A stretch of DNA of 64,000 nt from positions 992,001-1,056,000 of the forward strand of contig JAUFSD010000002.1 of assembly GCA_033030425.1 (NCBI GenBank). The letters run 5' to 3'. A program made the translations under genes and the position numbers. How positions within the stretch are numbered: the stretch's first letter is position 1; each line of letters begins with the position of its first letter. The notes under the pieces are model-generated. The model was not told the DNA's origin and did not search any database. It saw only the letters and a program-made list of their open reading frames with translations. The stretch is from Verpa conica. Its lineage: Eukaryota > Ascomycota > Pezizomycetes > Pezizales > Morchellaceae. Positions 36,601 to 48,878 of this stretch are shown here, piece after piece.

Positions 36601-39491
36601 CTTGACTTTCTAGTAAAATAATCGGGAGGTGTTCATCGTTCACGAACACATCAAACGCCGAACTATTCCTCAATCATTAGTCTACCGAACCCTAACCCAC
36701 AATTTTAAAGAGAAAGTGGCGTAACAAACCAATCAAATATCTTCGGGATATTCCTCATAACAGACACCACCAAATGCTGTACAAAAAAGCACCTAAACTC
36801 CTCTCTCCCTTCTGCACCCTCTTCCACCCACTCCACTTTCTGTCTTAGTCTATCCTCATACAACCCCAGCACAAATATTTTCCCCTCGATTACACATCCC
36901 AACAGTCCGGTTCGTAAGAATTCTAGGTCAAGCGATACTGGATTTGGATTACCCTCCTCAAAACGGTAAGGGCGTGCGTGGAAGATGTTCTCAGTCTGTT
37001 TCGGTAGTGCCCAGAACCCCCCCGATAAACTTGGCGAGTCAACCCATATCTCACCAATTACATTCGGGGAACAGAGGAGCGACGTCTCAGGGTCTACAAC
37101 AGCGAGGGTTGCATCTGGAATAGGATATCCGAATGTACCTACTCGAACTGTTCCTGCATCACCAGCCCTCTTTTGTGCTTCCTCACCAATTGCAAGAACG
37201 ACTACGTCGTTTGTCTTCAATGCTTCCTTATCCAACAACACCTCCGAGAGCTCCGTGACTTTTTTTCCGGTCTCTCTTACGATGCCACCAGAGAGAAGAG
37301 AAGAGTATCCGTTTATCCCTACCCCAGGACGTTCCTCTTCTTCATCCCCGGAAGAAGCTTCATCTTCGTGATCCTCGAGTCGAGAGAGCGCACAGCCCAT
37401 ACGTTCCTCGCCGCCGAGCCAATCACGCATAGAGATAACCATACCGCCGTGTTCAGGGAGGCAGAGCATAGGCGCGACGACATCTCTTGCACGGGTATTT
37501 TTCAAAGGTCGCAACCAACGGTCCGCAAGGATCTCATGGAACTCGGCATCGACTGTGAGAGCGTCAATGAGCATGAATCTAATTGTGGAAAAGTCCACCG
37601 TAAGCTTTTTCTGGTAGTTCCGGGTGACCATAGGCTCGTTTTGGTAGTTGTAAGCTACGAGTTTCAACGCTGGATAATCTGCCAAGCAAAGGGTAGCTTT
37701 GTAGCGAGTTATGACATTCGCATAGAGGCCTGGTGTAGTAGCGGTTGCTTGTGATAGCCAAACAGTTGTCTGACCACCATATACAGCGAGGAGAACCCCG
37801 AAGATCATGCCAATTCCTTGCCGGGGGTCGAGATAGGACACTAGAGTTTCACCCATGGCTCTTCCTGACATAGGACGCCCGGTCTTGTCGCGGAGAGAGG
37901 GGTGGAAAGTGTCTTTACTGTTGTCGGCGGGGACAGTAGATATAATTGCTGATAGACAACCCATCTGATGCATTATCGTCCGGTGGGACATTACCACACC
38001 GCGGAGGTCGCCAGTTGGAGAACGAGAGAAATCGATATAAGCTAGATCAGGGACTTGGAGGGGTGGGACGTCTTCTTTACGTTTGGGGTGGAATGAACCG
38101 AACTCATTCGTTTTCCACCACTCAACCCCACGCGGCCACGAGAGCTTTTGGGTTGTTAGATCGCGCTGAAAAACCTTTAAGTTATTGTCAGTAGTAAGGG
38201 CAAGGTGAGCTTGTGTACTAGTGAGGATGAAGTTGAGCTTGTGGTAGTCATCAGGGTTATTGATTGGCACTGCCACTACCCCAGCGATGAAACAACCTAG
38301 AAGAGCAACGGCAAATTCAATCACTTCGACATCACGGTATACTAGTGCCACCCGGTCTCCGCGGTAGAGATTTGACTTGTCGCGAATCACCTGTGCCACT
38401 TTTTCGGCACGAGAGGCGAGCTTTTCCCAAGATATTGCAGCCATTTCTTTTCCTTTGGTGTCAAGGACTATGTAAGCATGTTGCTTTGGATTCGTCTTTG
38501 AACGGTGACGGAGAACAGCAGCGAGATTGTCAAAACCTGACATTGGAATATTGATATTATGGGGGTCATAGACTGCGAATGGAACATCCCGGGGCTCGAG
38601 TGGAAGCATATAGTTCACTGCGCCTGGCGGGGGGAGGTCGGCGGCGGAGAGCATAGGTGGTGGTACTGCCACAGATGGTGAGAATGGTGGCATTCCAGGC
38701 TCCCCACTATACCGATTCATCATGTCCTGTGTATACGTGTGTTCGGGCGCTCTAATATCCCCTGCATAACCTTGAGCTGTAAAATCCGAGAAGTATCCTG
38801 CCATTGTGTTTTCCCGAGGAGAAGTTCCACCACCTCCCCCACCGTCGCCGAGTGGATAGTCAGCAGGAAGATTATTATAATCGTATTGTGGCTGCTGCTG
38901 TGGGTAACTGTAGCTATCTCGTTGACTCGGAATCCCATTCCCAGAATTGGCGGAGGGATTACGGACATGCATTCCTGGTAGTTGGAGAGAGATTGAGTTA
39001 TCCCGGGAGTGAGGTGGGAATTGGGGGATAGTGGCTGCAGAGCTGTTGGAGCCTCCAGGGTTCCGGAGGTGTTGGGGTGCTAATGGGTGGATATAGCTTT
39101 GCCGTTGTCCCCCTCCACCTCCTCCCCCGTCACCTCCGCCATTTTCCCAATTCTGCGACGAGGATAGTAATGTTGATGCCCTACTCATACTGCCTGAATA
39201 GTGACCACCCATTGCTGTAGACGTCATCGGATTTTGTGTTGACTCGGGCCGCATAGACATCGACCGGGGTGAATGGGTTGAATTAGAATCTGTCCGTGAG
39301 AATGGTGACTGAGAGCTTGAGCGGGCCTGAAGGGAGTGCCGGTGGCCAGACGAGCCAGGAGACTCGAGAGGTAGGTTGTATTGTGCGAGAAGGAGGGTTC
39401 GACGTTTTTCGTATCCCTTTTGGGTTATGTCGCCTTCTTCAAGCTCTGATTCAAGAGCCGCGAGACGGGCCTGGAGCTCGGGGTCATCCAT
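33677..39491 (-). CDS. CPS1: CPS1/DIP2-like protein with DMAP1-binding domain and two adenylation domains
   Basis: Five exons (39491-36730, 36662-35446, 35342-35133, 35072-34250, 34187-33677) give 1840 aa with all phases matching. Open frames that look like three separate genes join into one. Residues 4-40 form a DMAP1-binding domain (LQARLAALESELEEGDITQKG). A Ser/Gly/Pro-rich linker runs to about 295. The first adenylate-forming domain covers about 300-915 and the second about 1080-1690. The C-terminal tail is His/Ser/Gly-rich. The family comprises animal DIP2, yeast Cmr2, fission yeast Mug62 and Cochliobolus CPS1. DIP2 and Cmr2 control a subset of diacylglycerols through fatty-acyl-AMP-ligase-like domains. 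In the first domain the TGD motif reads RTGLLG (near 858), so the Asp is lost; the second keeps YVRTGDLG (near 1527). The Ser/Thr/Gly-rich ATP loop is poorly conserved in both. The first intron joins FD to CSAFDVFVNDEHLP. Confidence 0.92.
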
Positions 39492-42400
39492 GGTGATGGA
39501 AGGGTGCGGGGTGGACGCACTAGTCGGTAGGTGTTCCTAGCAGTGGTACCGGAGATGGAGATTCTATGTAGCTACTATTACTGCCACTGTGATAGAAGGT
39601 GAGCTGAACAGTAAATAGTGACTAGTGATAGGCAAAGCGAGGGGGTGGGATGCAAACAGCAAATAATGATAAGCAATGGACAATCCTCAGCCGAGTAAAC
39701 AGCGGTCTAGGCCTTGTGCTATAGGCGGTTCTGAATGGTGGTGACGGTGATGGTGATGATGATTGTGGTGATAGTAGTTATGAAAGACCGGAGGAGTTTG
39801 ACGTCGGCTGGTAGTGTTTAGATAACTACCCGATCCTTCAGGTACGCGGTGGTGATGTTGTATTGTGGACTTGCACCCACCCTTCTTGGTGTTGTTGCCG
39901 GATCTCACGTCTCTCTTGTTGAGCTTCCGGTTTCTTGTATGTGACCCATGCAGGGATAGCGGGAACCTCTTCTTGGGTGGGGGATTGATCAGAACCACCC
40001 CCCAAAAACACCAACCAAAAAAGACTTGAAGGCGTTGTCTAAGACTGGTCCAGTGAATCTTCAGCTGGGCGTGGTATTATTGAAAGGGTCCAGTATCTAT
40101 AGTCTTCCCACCACCCATCTCTTTCCTTCCCCCTCAACAACTCCTCTAGCTGGGCTTCTAGCCCTGAATAACGATTTCCAAGATTTTGTCATTGGAGATC
40201 ATCGGCTCCCGGATAAGGAAGATCTTCTCCGTTCCGATATGACAGGCTTCACTATTCTTGGGCCTTAACACCTGTGATGCATGCCAATGGTATAGTTATT
40301 TCTCTTTAGAGCACTTAATATTTCCTTGCTGTCCTGATTCTCCCCTGTTGGTTGAAACGTGCACCTGGGGAATAGGTTAAATTTAAAATCGCGCTGGCCG
40401 TGCAGGCGGATCATAGTTTTTGGGGTCCACCCGCCAAGTGCGCGCGTGTTGTATATCGGGGAATGCGGCTCTAGGAGACATAAAGTGTCACTCGGCTATG
40501 ATCCCTGCCCTTTGAAGCGTTTTGCGGCTAGAGAGTCGGGGGCGGCCATTAGTTTTCTACAGTGCTTGTAAGGTCGATGGCTACCTACGATCTAAACGCG
40601 TGGTGTTCTCACTAGTCGAATATACCAACAACCCCCGCCCTTAGTAGCGTATATCATACATACAACATTACCCTTAATTTCTCAGTAATGGAACGACTAC
40701 ATGTACATCTACATATTTACTACCCGTAACTCTCTTAGCTTAAAATATAAGTGGGAACCCTCTTGATTGAGAAATCGTTGGTCTAGTTTAGGTACTTGTA
40801 TCTATAACATCCGTTATTGAATAGATATAGGTCTTTTGAGCCCCTAGCTCTAAATAGGGTCTAATATGGCCCGGCATTAAGCCTCCCAGAAAGACCAATG
40901 TTTTGTGAGGTTTATCTATAACGAGTCATAAAGAGTCACTCGCAAATACTACGCAAAATTCCTAAATAAGAAAAGTTACATACAGCATATATAAAGTACG
41001 TTTGTCCTATAAGAGTTCAGGCGATAAGAATATTCACCTTATAAGAATACAAGTAGTAGAACCGAGGCACTTTTTAGGTGAGCTTGGCATTCCACATATA
41101 TAAGAATATTCTTATAGGTCGAGTGAACTATATGTAGAGATTTATGTAAAATTCCATGGGCTTCTATCAGAATTGACCTACCTTTCCTCAGCATGCCCCT
41201 CTTTTCTTCACCTATCTTCCTATTCATATCCTTCGGCCCTCTTTAACCATCATATCAATTATCTGCCCCCTATTTCCCGATAAGAGAGAAAAGGACTAGC
41301 TTTGTAGCCAATTATTTATACTCAGACCTAATCATAAAATTACCTCTCCCCTTGTTCTAAGAAGGCTATCTATGCCACTATTTCCCTCGCCTCGTCTCAT
41401 ATACGCTACTTGATAAATGCTTCAACCCAGTCTATCAGCTGGAGGATAGAACCTCGCAACATTTAGACCTAATGGATATACTATGGAACCCCTCATTTGC
41501 TTTGGTATACATTCTTTTTCTTCTATCTGTCTTCCTTCTCAACGCAGGGCTTTTACTTGTATTTTATTTTCACCCGATCGTTCAGGCTAATCAGTACGTT
41601 GAGGTAGCTATGTAGTCAACTCTAGTGAGATACATGTAGTATTATGATCTATGGTTGTGGTATGATTCTGGTTATGTGGGGGTAACTCTAGGTCTGTACT
41701 CGGTTCTTTCTCTATTGAGCCCGAGTTTAGTTTCCTTCTCACTTCCTCCAAATCCTAATATATAGTATATAGTTTAATAGTAGTTTTCAAATACTATTAC
41801 TAATCCTAGAAGGGTATACATCTAGCGGTTCCGAGAGCTAGTATTATTACCTGTTTATTATCTTATGTGGTAGTTACCTCATTAATTATCGTCTAGGTAT
41901 CTAGCGGCAGAAGCATGGAACACTAATAAGCGCTAAGGTTTATCTCCCTGCGTACGTGTTCTAAAGCACCTTAGGAGTATCATGGGACTATTTGATGTGC
42001 GCTGGCGTTCCCCCACCCTATACATCTCGTGAATATTATGGGCTGCTTATTGGTGCTAGGGTCGGTCTCCTAAGTATCATATCTCCTTTAGATCTTTTTT
42101 AAGAGAACCAGAGCACAAATTACAAGTGCAGGAAATTTTTCTGCGTACCTTTTCTATTGCATTAGTTGTATCTTACCTATCCTTTGAGATACTCATCACA
42201 AGTCAGGTTCGGGTAGTCATCTGACCTGGTCTCTTGTAAGTATCTGATTTGTGATTTAAGTTTTTTTACCTACATTACCCATTAGGGTAGTCGGTTTTTT
42301 TTTACTTAGTGAATGTGGCTGACTTTATCCAAGCTAATACTAAAATACATACATTCTTAACCCGGGCCAACGATGAGACCAGCAGATATTCCCCTAGGGC

Positions 42401-43829
42401 TCCTGATATCCAAGATTTCGGTTTATACTTACCTAGAAAGCTAGGTTCATTGAATGTAAGGGGGAAAGGGATGCCATTGTAATATCAACAATTGGGGGGG
42501 GGGTTCAAATCGCACAAAAAGGAATCATCACACTTCACCTTGCAGCAACCAGAGGGAAATATAATTGGACCAATGGAGAGATCCAAGGCGAATTTTTCAA
42601 CTCACATGACTTCGGTTTATCTAGCCTTTGGCGGCTAGGACAAAAGCGGGTGTAAACCCGCCCAGACCAGCTATAATTAGATTCATTACTATTTCCCCAG
42701 AGGAAGGACCCATCATTTGGGTCGTAGTATATCGCTCGGAACAGAAGCCTCTCGGTTTATCATGGTAAGGGTTCCTTTTCATTTTTCTTATCCCTTATCG
42801 TGTCATTGCTGCCCCATTTCTGTGGGGGCTGAAATTATCGCTATGCCAGCAGGATAGACTGGGTAGTGTGTATGGGTTTTTGGCCTCCTACCAATCAGGG
42901 TCTGACCGGTTTTCTGGGTTAGGGGAAGGGTTAGGGGGAACTACTCCAAAAAACACTCTTTACTGGACCGCCACTCAAGCCAAAGACATGACTAGCTGTT
43001 ACACAAGGGGGGCAGCATTTTTTACCACCTTAAGGGATACACGAGATAGTATGGGTGAGACATCACAAATAAAAGGGGTAAGTGTTTTAACCACGTGACA
43101 GTGGGCACCATCAATTATCTAGGCTAGTTAAAGGGAAATTTTTTTGTACAAGTCATTGAATATAATACATTACGAAAAACCGGTATATTGTACAATCCAA
43201 GACCCAAGCTACCCTACCCCATACCCCCATATAGAAACAGTAAATGTTGCCCTGCTGATATATACCCCAATCAGGACTAAGAGCGGCCAAAGAGAAAAGT
43301 GTCGCAAATCGCACCCTCAAATACAAGAGCACACCATCTAATTCCCCACTCACTCCAACTAACGAAACAACACTAATTCCCCAACTAAATCAAAAGATAT
43401 AAAAACACCCGACCCAACCATGGAGACCAAAAGAACTTCCCGAAAAAGCCGCTCTGCATAAGAAACCAAAGTTAAAAATCTCGATGCAAACTTCCAACCT
43501 AAAGAGAAGATATCAATTGAGGGAAATTTTTGAGGGGAAAAAAGGGCATTATGCCACCGAAAAAGATAACCACGCAGGCTAAAAAAGAATAAAACCAAGA
43601 AGGAGCACAAGAAAACTCCAGAAGAGAATAAAAACAAAGTAGGAAAGACTATAAAATATAGAAAATTGATCGAAACAAGCAAGAAGGAAATATCATTATT
43701 CATGAGCCTGACTTAAGGATTAACCCCAAGACGCCTACCCATTACCACAGATGTGATATGGGAGGTCAAAAGCAAGGAAGGAATCTTTCCAAGGCTGCTA
43801 AAAGCACGCGCTATAGCACCATCAGCGGT
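39492..43829. other. Long intergenic region upstream of CPS1
   Basis: The first 500 bp form the CPS1 upstream region, including a GGTGAT/ATGATG-rich trinucleotide stretch at 39725-39780 whose reverse strand yields a spurious poly-His frame. From about 40.6 to 42.4 kb the sequence is AT-rich and gene-free, with a palindromic cluster at 41024-41116. A G10 run lies at 42494-42503. Nothing in 42.8-43.8 kb resembles a known family. Confidence 0.55.
41099..41116. repeat. Perfect 18-bp palindrome
   Basis: TATAAGAATATTCTTATA is a perfect inverted repeat. A related ATAAGAATATT word lies at about 41025, and CTTATAAGAAT at about 41038, so three copies of the half-unit fall within 95 bp. Confidence 0.85.
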
Positions 43830-45638
43830 TTAAAAATAAAAAGTGCCGCCTTGTTCACTGAGCGAAAATGTACAGCCAAACATTTTGTCCTTTTCAAGTC
43901 GTTCTAGGCTTGCAAGGATATTTTCTGCCACGTCAACATCATCTTCAAGAGTGTCTTTGACATGCGTAATAACCAAATGCAGTCCTTTCAGCGGTGTATG
44001 TCCCAGTATCCCTGCGGGTATAGCAGCTGACGAAGGAAGATGCTGTTTTGATAATGGTGTTATTTCTTCCGGTGTTTGCCCTATGGCCATACCAATTATA
44101 TCAAATCCATGACTCCCATTTCCCAGAGATTTTGGCGAGAGTTGTGGTAAAAGATAGTCTGGGTCAAGATTTATGCCTTTCCTTGAATCAGGAGTTCTTG
44201 ATCCATGTTTGGAACTTTTTGAGCTGCGGCGACTACCGTTCATATCACCGCCCACTATCCCATTTACATGATCATTTCCCCCAGCCTCGATTTTCTCATG
44301 GCTCCACTGGTACTGATCCCCGCTTTCTTGCAGAATTTTTCCAGAGTGATTTGGCGGTCTCTTCGTCATGAAATCCAGATCATCACCTATGTACGCTTGG
44401 CTCATACGTTTCCTTTTAAGTCTTTCACGCCTCTCCCTTTCCTCCTGTGCTCGTAAATCCAAGACCCTTTGAGCCATAGCCCCTAATTCTTCAAAAAGGT
44501 GTGGCGGGTTAAGATGTCCATACAACGCTTGATCTGGTTGACAGCAGTCGTAACTGCACTCGATAAAGATGGTATTCAGTACTCCTCTATGAAACCGAAT
44601 AGCTGCCTGGTCCCATGCAGGATGATTCCTCGGTGAAAGTGACAATGAATCTTTAGCAGAAAACACGCCTAAGATTAGCAAAAAAATAAAACTAGAAACC
44701 AAAAAATTACTAAGGAGCTAGAGCGAACAAACCTGGCTCAACATCCCCCCACATCATCACCTCCTTTTTAGTAGCCTCGTCCCTGATGAAAAACACTGCT
44801 GAATCATATACACATATCTTCTTCACCGTACCACCTGGGCTCCTATCTACTCCTGTACTAGTACTCCCTCGATGGGAGTGGGTGTTCATACAATGTCCAT
44901 GCGATATAGGCCAAGCTTGTACACTCAAGCCCTTGCTAACCTCCACATATTCCGATGTAGCTATCGGTAGACGTTGGTATGTGACTAGCCCTACCCCACA
45001 CCCTTCATCTGAAAGGTTGGGCCAGATAACGTCATTGAAAATATGGGTTTTGATAGCCTCAATTGTTGATGGTAAAGACGCTAATCTCTTTGGGCATTTT
45101 GTTTGGGTAAAAGCCGCTGTGTTAATGACGAGGCCCGAGAGGTGATCTAGGTGTGGGTGAGTTATCAAGTATGTCGAGACCAATTCTCTAGTGACATATA
45201 CGGCATTTGCACGTGGAGTATTGCAAGGCAGATCTGCACCCATAAAAGGAAATGGTCTCTTTGCCACGCCGTTACTAGGTGAGTCTGACATTGTCATCGA
45301 GGTAATATCAGTGCCTGGAGAATCGACATTCCAAGAGCCGTTATGCTCTTCGAGGATTCGTATAATCCCCGCCAAATGGGTCCCCGCATCAACAGCAAGC
45401 AGCGAACCTTTAGCCCAGGCCGTAGCCGTAGATCGAATTAAATATCCAGAGACGTTGCCCTCGCTCGGACCTCCCGCTGATCCCTGCCGATACCCGAACC
45501 AACAACGATCAGATCAGTATCCTAAACTTTGTAACTTTTATTGTGGGGAGAGGGGTATCTCACTAGCACAATGACCTGGAAAGCAGGAGATCCTTCGTCA
45601 TTGCTTGGAACCGCCAGCTTGAAAACCCTATTGTTTTC
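43830..45638 (-). CDS. PDE1: Class II (low-affinity) cAMP phosphodiesterase, 5' end unresolved
   Basis: Exons: (45638)-45564, 45483-44733 and 44650-43830; about 548 codons are readable. The enzyme hydrolyses 3',5'-cAMP to 5'-AMP and is a metallo-beta-lactamase-fold, metal-dependent cytosolic protein. FQVIVL joins GSAGGPSEGNVSGYLIRS across the first intron. The metal-binding motif HPHLDH is encoded at 45142-45159. SHGHCMNTHSH, YDSAVFFIRD, WGDVEPDSLSLSPR and FIECSYD follow in family order. A charged low-complexity insert carries NGSRRSSKSS at about 44215-44245. The C-terminal HVKDTLEDDVDVAENIL block is also typical. No in-frame ATG exists between the TAG at 45641-45639 and FQVIVL. The only nearby ATG (45597) is in a different frame. 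The true start must be an unseen upstream exon, a non-AUG codon, or lost through a sequence error. Confidence 0.85.
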
Positions 45639-46035
45639 CTAGTGACTTTTTCCTCTTTCAGCACTTCCTTTTGAGGATTCGGTGCCACTACCAAATTAAG
45701 AAAAAATGTTTTTTTTTGCTATAGAAGTAATAGCCGTAATCTGTTTGTCGTGCTGTGAGATTGTAGATCGCAGATGCAATATGGCCTGTTGGTGGATATT
45801 ACTGCGGAAACCCGTACGGAGTGGCTTATGCGTTGCTAGCAGAGGATCCGCGCGAATGGGAGAGACGCTTATGATAAACGGAAAAATGGGGGATCCGAAC
45901 CACCACTTTAGAATTGAATGGGATGAAGGAAAGGGGACTAGGAGAAGCTTTGCAAGGGGTTGGGGGGATAAAGGGAATATTAAAAAGATAACGGGAGTCT
46001 GGTGGCACAGCACGTACACACTCCCACGCACACAC

Positions 46036-46052
46036 CACACACACACACACAC
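46036..46052 (+). repeat. CA dinucleotide microsatellite
   Basis: A 17-base pure CA run with imperfect CA-rich sequence on its left. Confidence 0.9.
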
Positions 46053-48815
46053 GGCCGGTCACAGGTGAGACTCCGGAAGTCGCGAACAAGCGTTTGGTAC
46101 CTGTGGTGGGTCCTAGAAGTCCTGTTAGGACTCGGCGGGAGAGAGTGGTTGGTGAGTACTGCAGATTTCTGAGAAAACGTAGAATTTTAGGTGGTGTGCG
46201 AGTTTGACCAAGTGTGGGCGGAGAGATGGGGCGTAGTGAGAAAGATCAGATGTGCTCCCTTTGCTTATTCTACCGGCTGTCTGTGCTCTTAATTATCTTC
46301 TGCCTTTCTATCCCCTTTGGTTTCCTTTCCCTTCAGTCCTTCACAAGCTTGTTGTACTCTGGGAAAGATGTTTGTCTGCTGCTACTGGGAATAGCGACGT
46401 CGACGTAAAGCACAAGACAACCCGGCCTCCAAGCTCCCTACAGGTATGTACCGCTGTGTTACCAGATCAGGGGCGAGAAAACAGGAACGCAGACCCGTGG
46501 CGAGAAGTGACAACTCGGCTCCAAGTCCGGCTCATCAACAAAAAGAATGGTCGAGCCAACTTTAGGTACCTAAGCGACTATCTGGGGGGGATATTGGCAG
46601 CTGAAAACCCTCTGATACAGGAAAGTATGAAAGGTGAAATCTCACTGACTGCTGAGCACTAAATAGCAAAAGAGGTGGGAAGTCCAGGAGTTTAAGAAAG
46701 CTGCAACTCGAAAGGAACTGTATGAAGCACATGAGCAAAAAGCCCCCCAGCGAGGGGGACACAATTCTCAATCTAGCCCACATAACTATGTTGCCCCCGA
46801 TGTTCAACCCGGGCGACCTCCCCATCAGCGCAGGGAGCTGGTGTTGTGAGCGCGTACAGCAGCTTGGGGGCGGTATCGCTAAAAACCTATCTGCAGAATT
46901 CATGCAGAGGTACCATCGATCATCTAGGTATCGTGCCTTGAGATGCACGCGCCACCTCAGCTGGGTCAATGAGCCACGCATCCGAGACTGTGTTAAACCA
47001 AGCCCCAAATACCGCGAATACCTACCACCCATGGTCTTTCACCGTTTGTTTCTGAAGGCGGGGCTGATCACCCAAATAAAACATTCTAGATGTTTGAACA
47101 GCAGTCTTAACGCTATGGTCAATGTACTGAATTTTGGAGCCTAGTAGGCACTGGGGTAACCTTGTCACTTATACCGACCGTGCGATCCAGCACTTTATCA
47201 ACACATCACTATCGTCATAGTTCCAAAGAAAATCATAATGTGGGGAATATGTGTGTATTCCTTTAGTGGGAGAGCAAAAATTTGAGACTTGGCGCTTTTT
47301 CTCCCTGGAATTTTCTGCGGGCGTTCCTAGCGCAAACCAGTCAGTTTCTCGGACTTAGGGCGACAACAAGTTCTGTGTACCTGGCTGATCGGTCCGGTCT
47401 TAAATTAGTCTCTAGAATTTCAATATCAATTTCAACACATTATATTAGGGACTTGAACCATTTGTTTACTCCTCACTCTAGTATTAATGTCAACGCAGTT
47501 CTTTCGTATTAATTCCTTGGATTCGATATAGCAAGTTATTTGACAACGGTATACCTTGTATAAGGTAATGTTGCCTTGGATCACGAGCCATTAGTCTGAG
47601 CCATGAGTGGATTTCACAACTGAGACACGTAGCATCTAGCAAATACATAGATCATGTTGTGGCATGATTAACTACCCTTTCATAGGGAATGACCAACCTG
47701 AGTCAATAATACTTACGGTATACTAATACATATTAATATTTTTAGGCCGGAAAGAGTGTTATAGCTGACTTGCAAAAAGTCTCATACCTCACTCTCGAGA
47801 TCTCAAACGAACCACGCAAGTGGAAACAAATCAGTTGACCACTATGTGTGTAGTATTCTAATGCATACATGACTGATTCCATTTATGGATATTCCTCAAA
47901 TTTTTTACTTTATATTATCCAAGCCTCGGGAGTGTTATTCTATCTTTTTGAGGTTTCTCTGCAGTTTAAGTTGTACACAACCATAGGTATAAACATAATA
48001 GTCTTTTGCTTACCCAGGGGTAGTCTAACATAAGTAGTGGTTGCATGGCATTATTATATTACTGTAAGACTTCGTAAGCTTCATGACCTACTGCCTGACC
48101 CCATAGCTGTCAGCAAGAGTCTTCGCCGCCAATTTATCCGGGCACACGTGGTTCACTGTAATATTTAGAGTTCTGTTTAGCTAGGTATGTACGTGCAACA
48201 CAATTAGCACCTAGGGGATTAGAGATTTGTAGGATCGATTTAAGATCTTGGAATATCATATGGTCGACTCCGTTTCACAATTATGTATACTTAAGCATAC
48301 ATCTATGTAGTAGAGGCATTGATCTTCAGGCTTTTTACAGGATATCTCCCCCGACTTCGCCATTATATTAATATTAACGTACTCATCTACCTAATTAATG
48401 GATAAAAAATCACTCAAGAATAGAGTTTTCGGGAATTTAACTCAGCTGGGGCTCATTTGCCCTCAGTTCATACTCAGTAGATAGAGTAACGTGCGGGAGT
48501 AATTAAGACACCGATGTTAAAGTAGGCTACAATAGGTATCTAATTATCGATTCCATTATCACACAGCTCCACATCAGGAAATAAGACGCTGGGGGCTAAA
48601 TGCCGGGACATACCTAACCCCCGGGAGGTCTTATGTCTTCTTCCCCCGGGCTATTACATATGTTTTCCAGGGCTTTCCTAGGACTTCTAGGCATCAACCT
48701 CTAAACCTGGCCGATTTATTTTGCCTGTCTTCTACATGAAGTAGTTACTTTTTTCATATCACTCATCTCCCGGCGTCCCGCATGCGTGTTCTTCAGTGAC
48801 TTAGTGAATCATTTA

Positions 48816-48878
48816 GAGGGCTATGGCAGTGGTCTAACGGCAACCGTCCCGTTCCTATGTAAACAGTCGCAAGCCCTC
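48816..48878 (+). repeat. tRNA-like fragment, possible SINE relic
   Basis: GAGGGCT at 48816-48822 pairs perfectly with AGCCCTC at 48872-48878, like a 7-bp acceptor stem. TGGCAGTGGTCTAACGG after it resembles the D region of tRNA-Leu/Ser. The 63-nt length is too short for a tRNA and no T-loop precedes the 3' stem. It shares TAACGGCAA and the AGTGGT context with the 28.1-kb element. Confidence 0.3.

Noticed and set aside
33677..39491. Three or four separate genes in this span
   Set aside because: The open frames join through four phase-consistent introns into a single CPS1/DIP2 protein with domains in the known order.
39687..39998. Minus-strand frame with poly-His stretches
   Set aside because: It reads a GGTGAT/ATGATG trinucleotide repeat just upstream of CPS1 and has no other coding sign.
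45467..45484. Apparent 17-nt mini-intron or frameshift in PDE1
   Set aside because: A normal 80-nt intron (45484-45563) with GTGAGA donor and CAG acceptor joins FQVIVL to GSAGGPSEGN in frame and explains the break.
46562..47144. Frames of 140-156 codons on both strands
   Set aside because: They mirror each other, have no recognisable domain and no splice partners.
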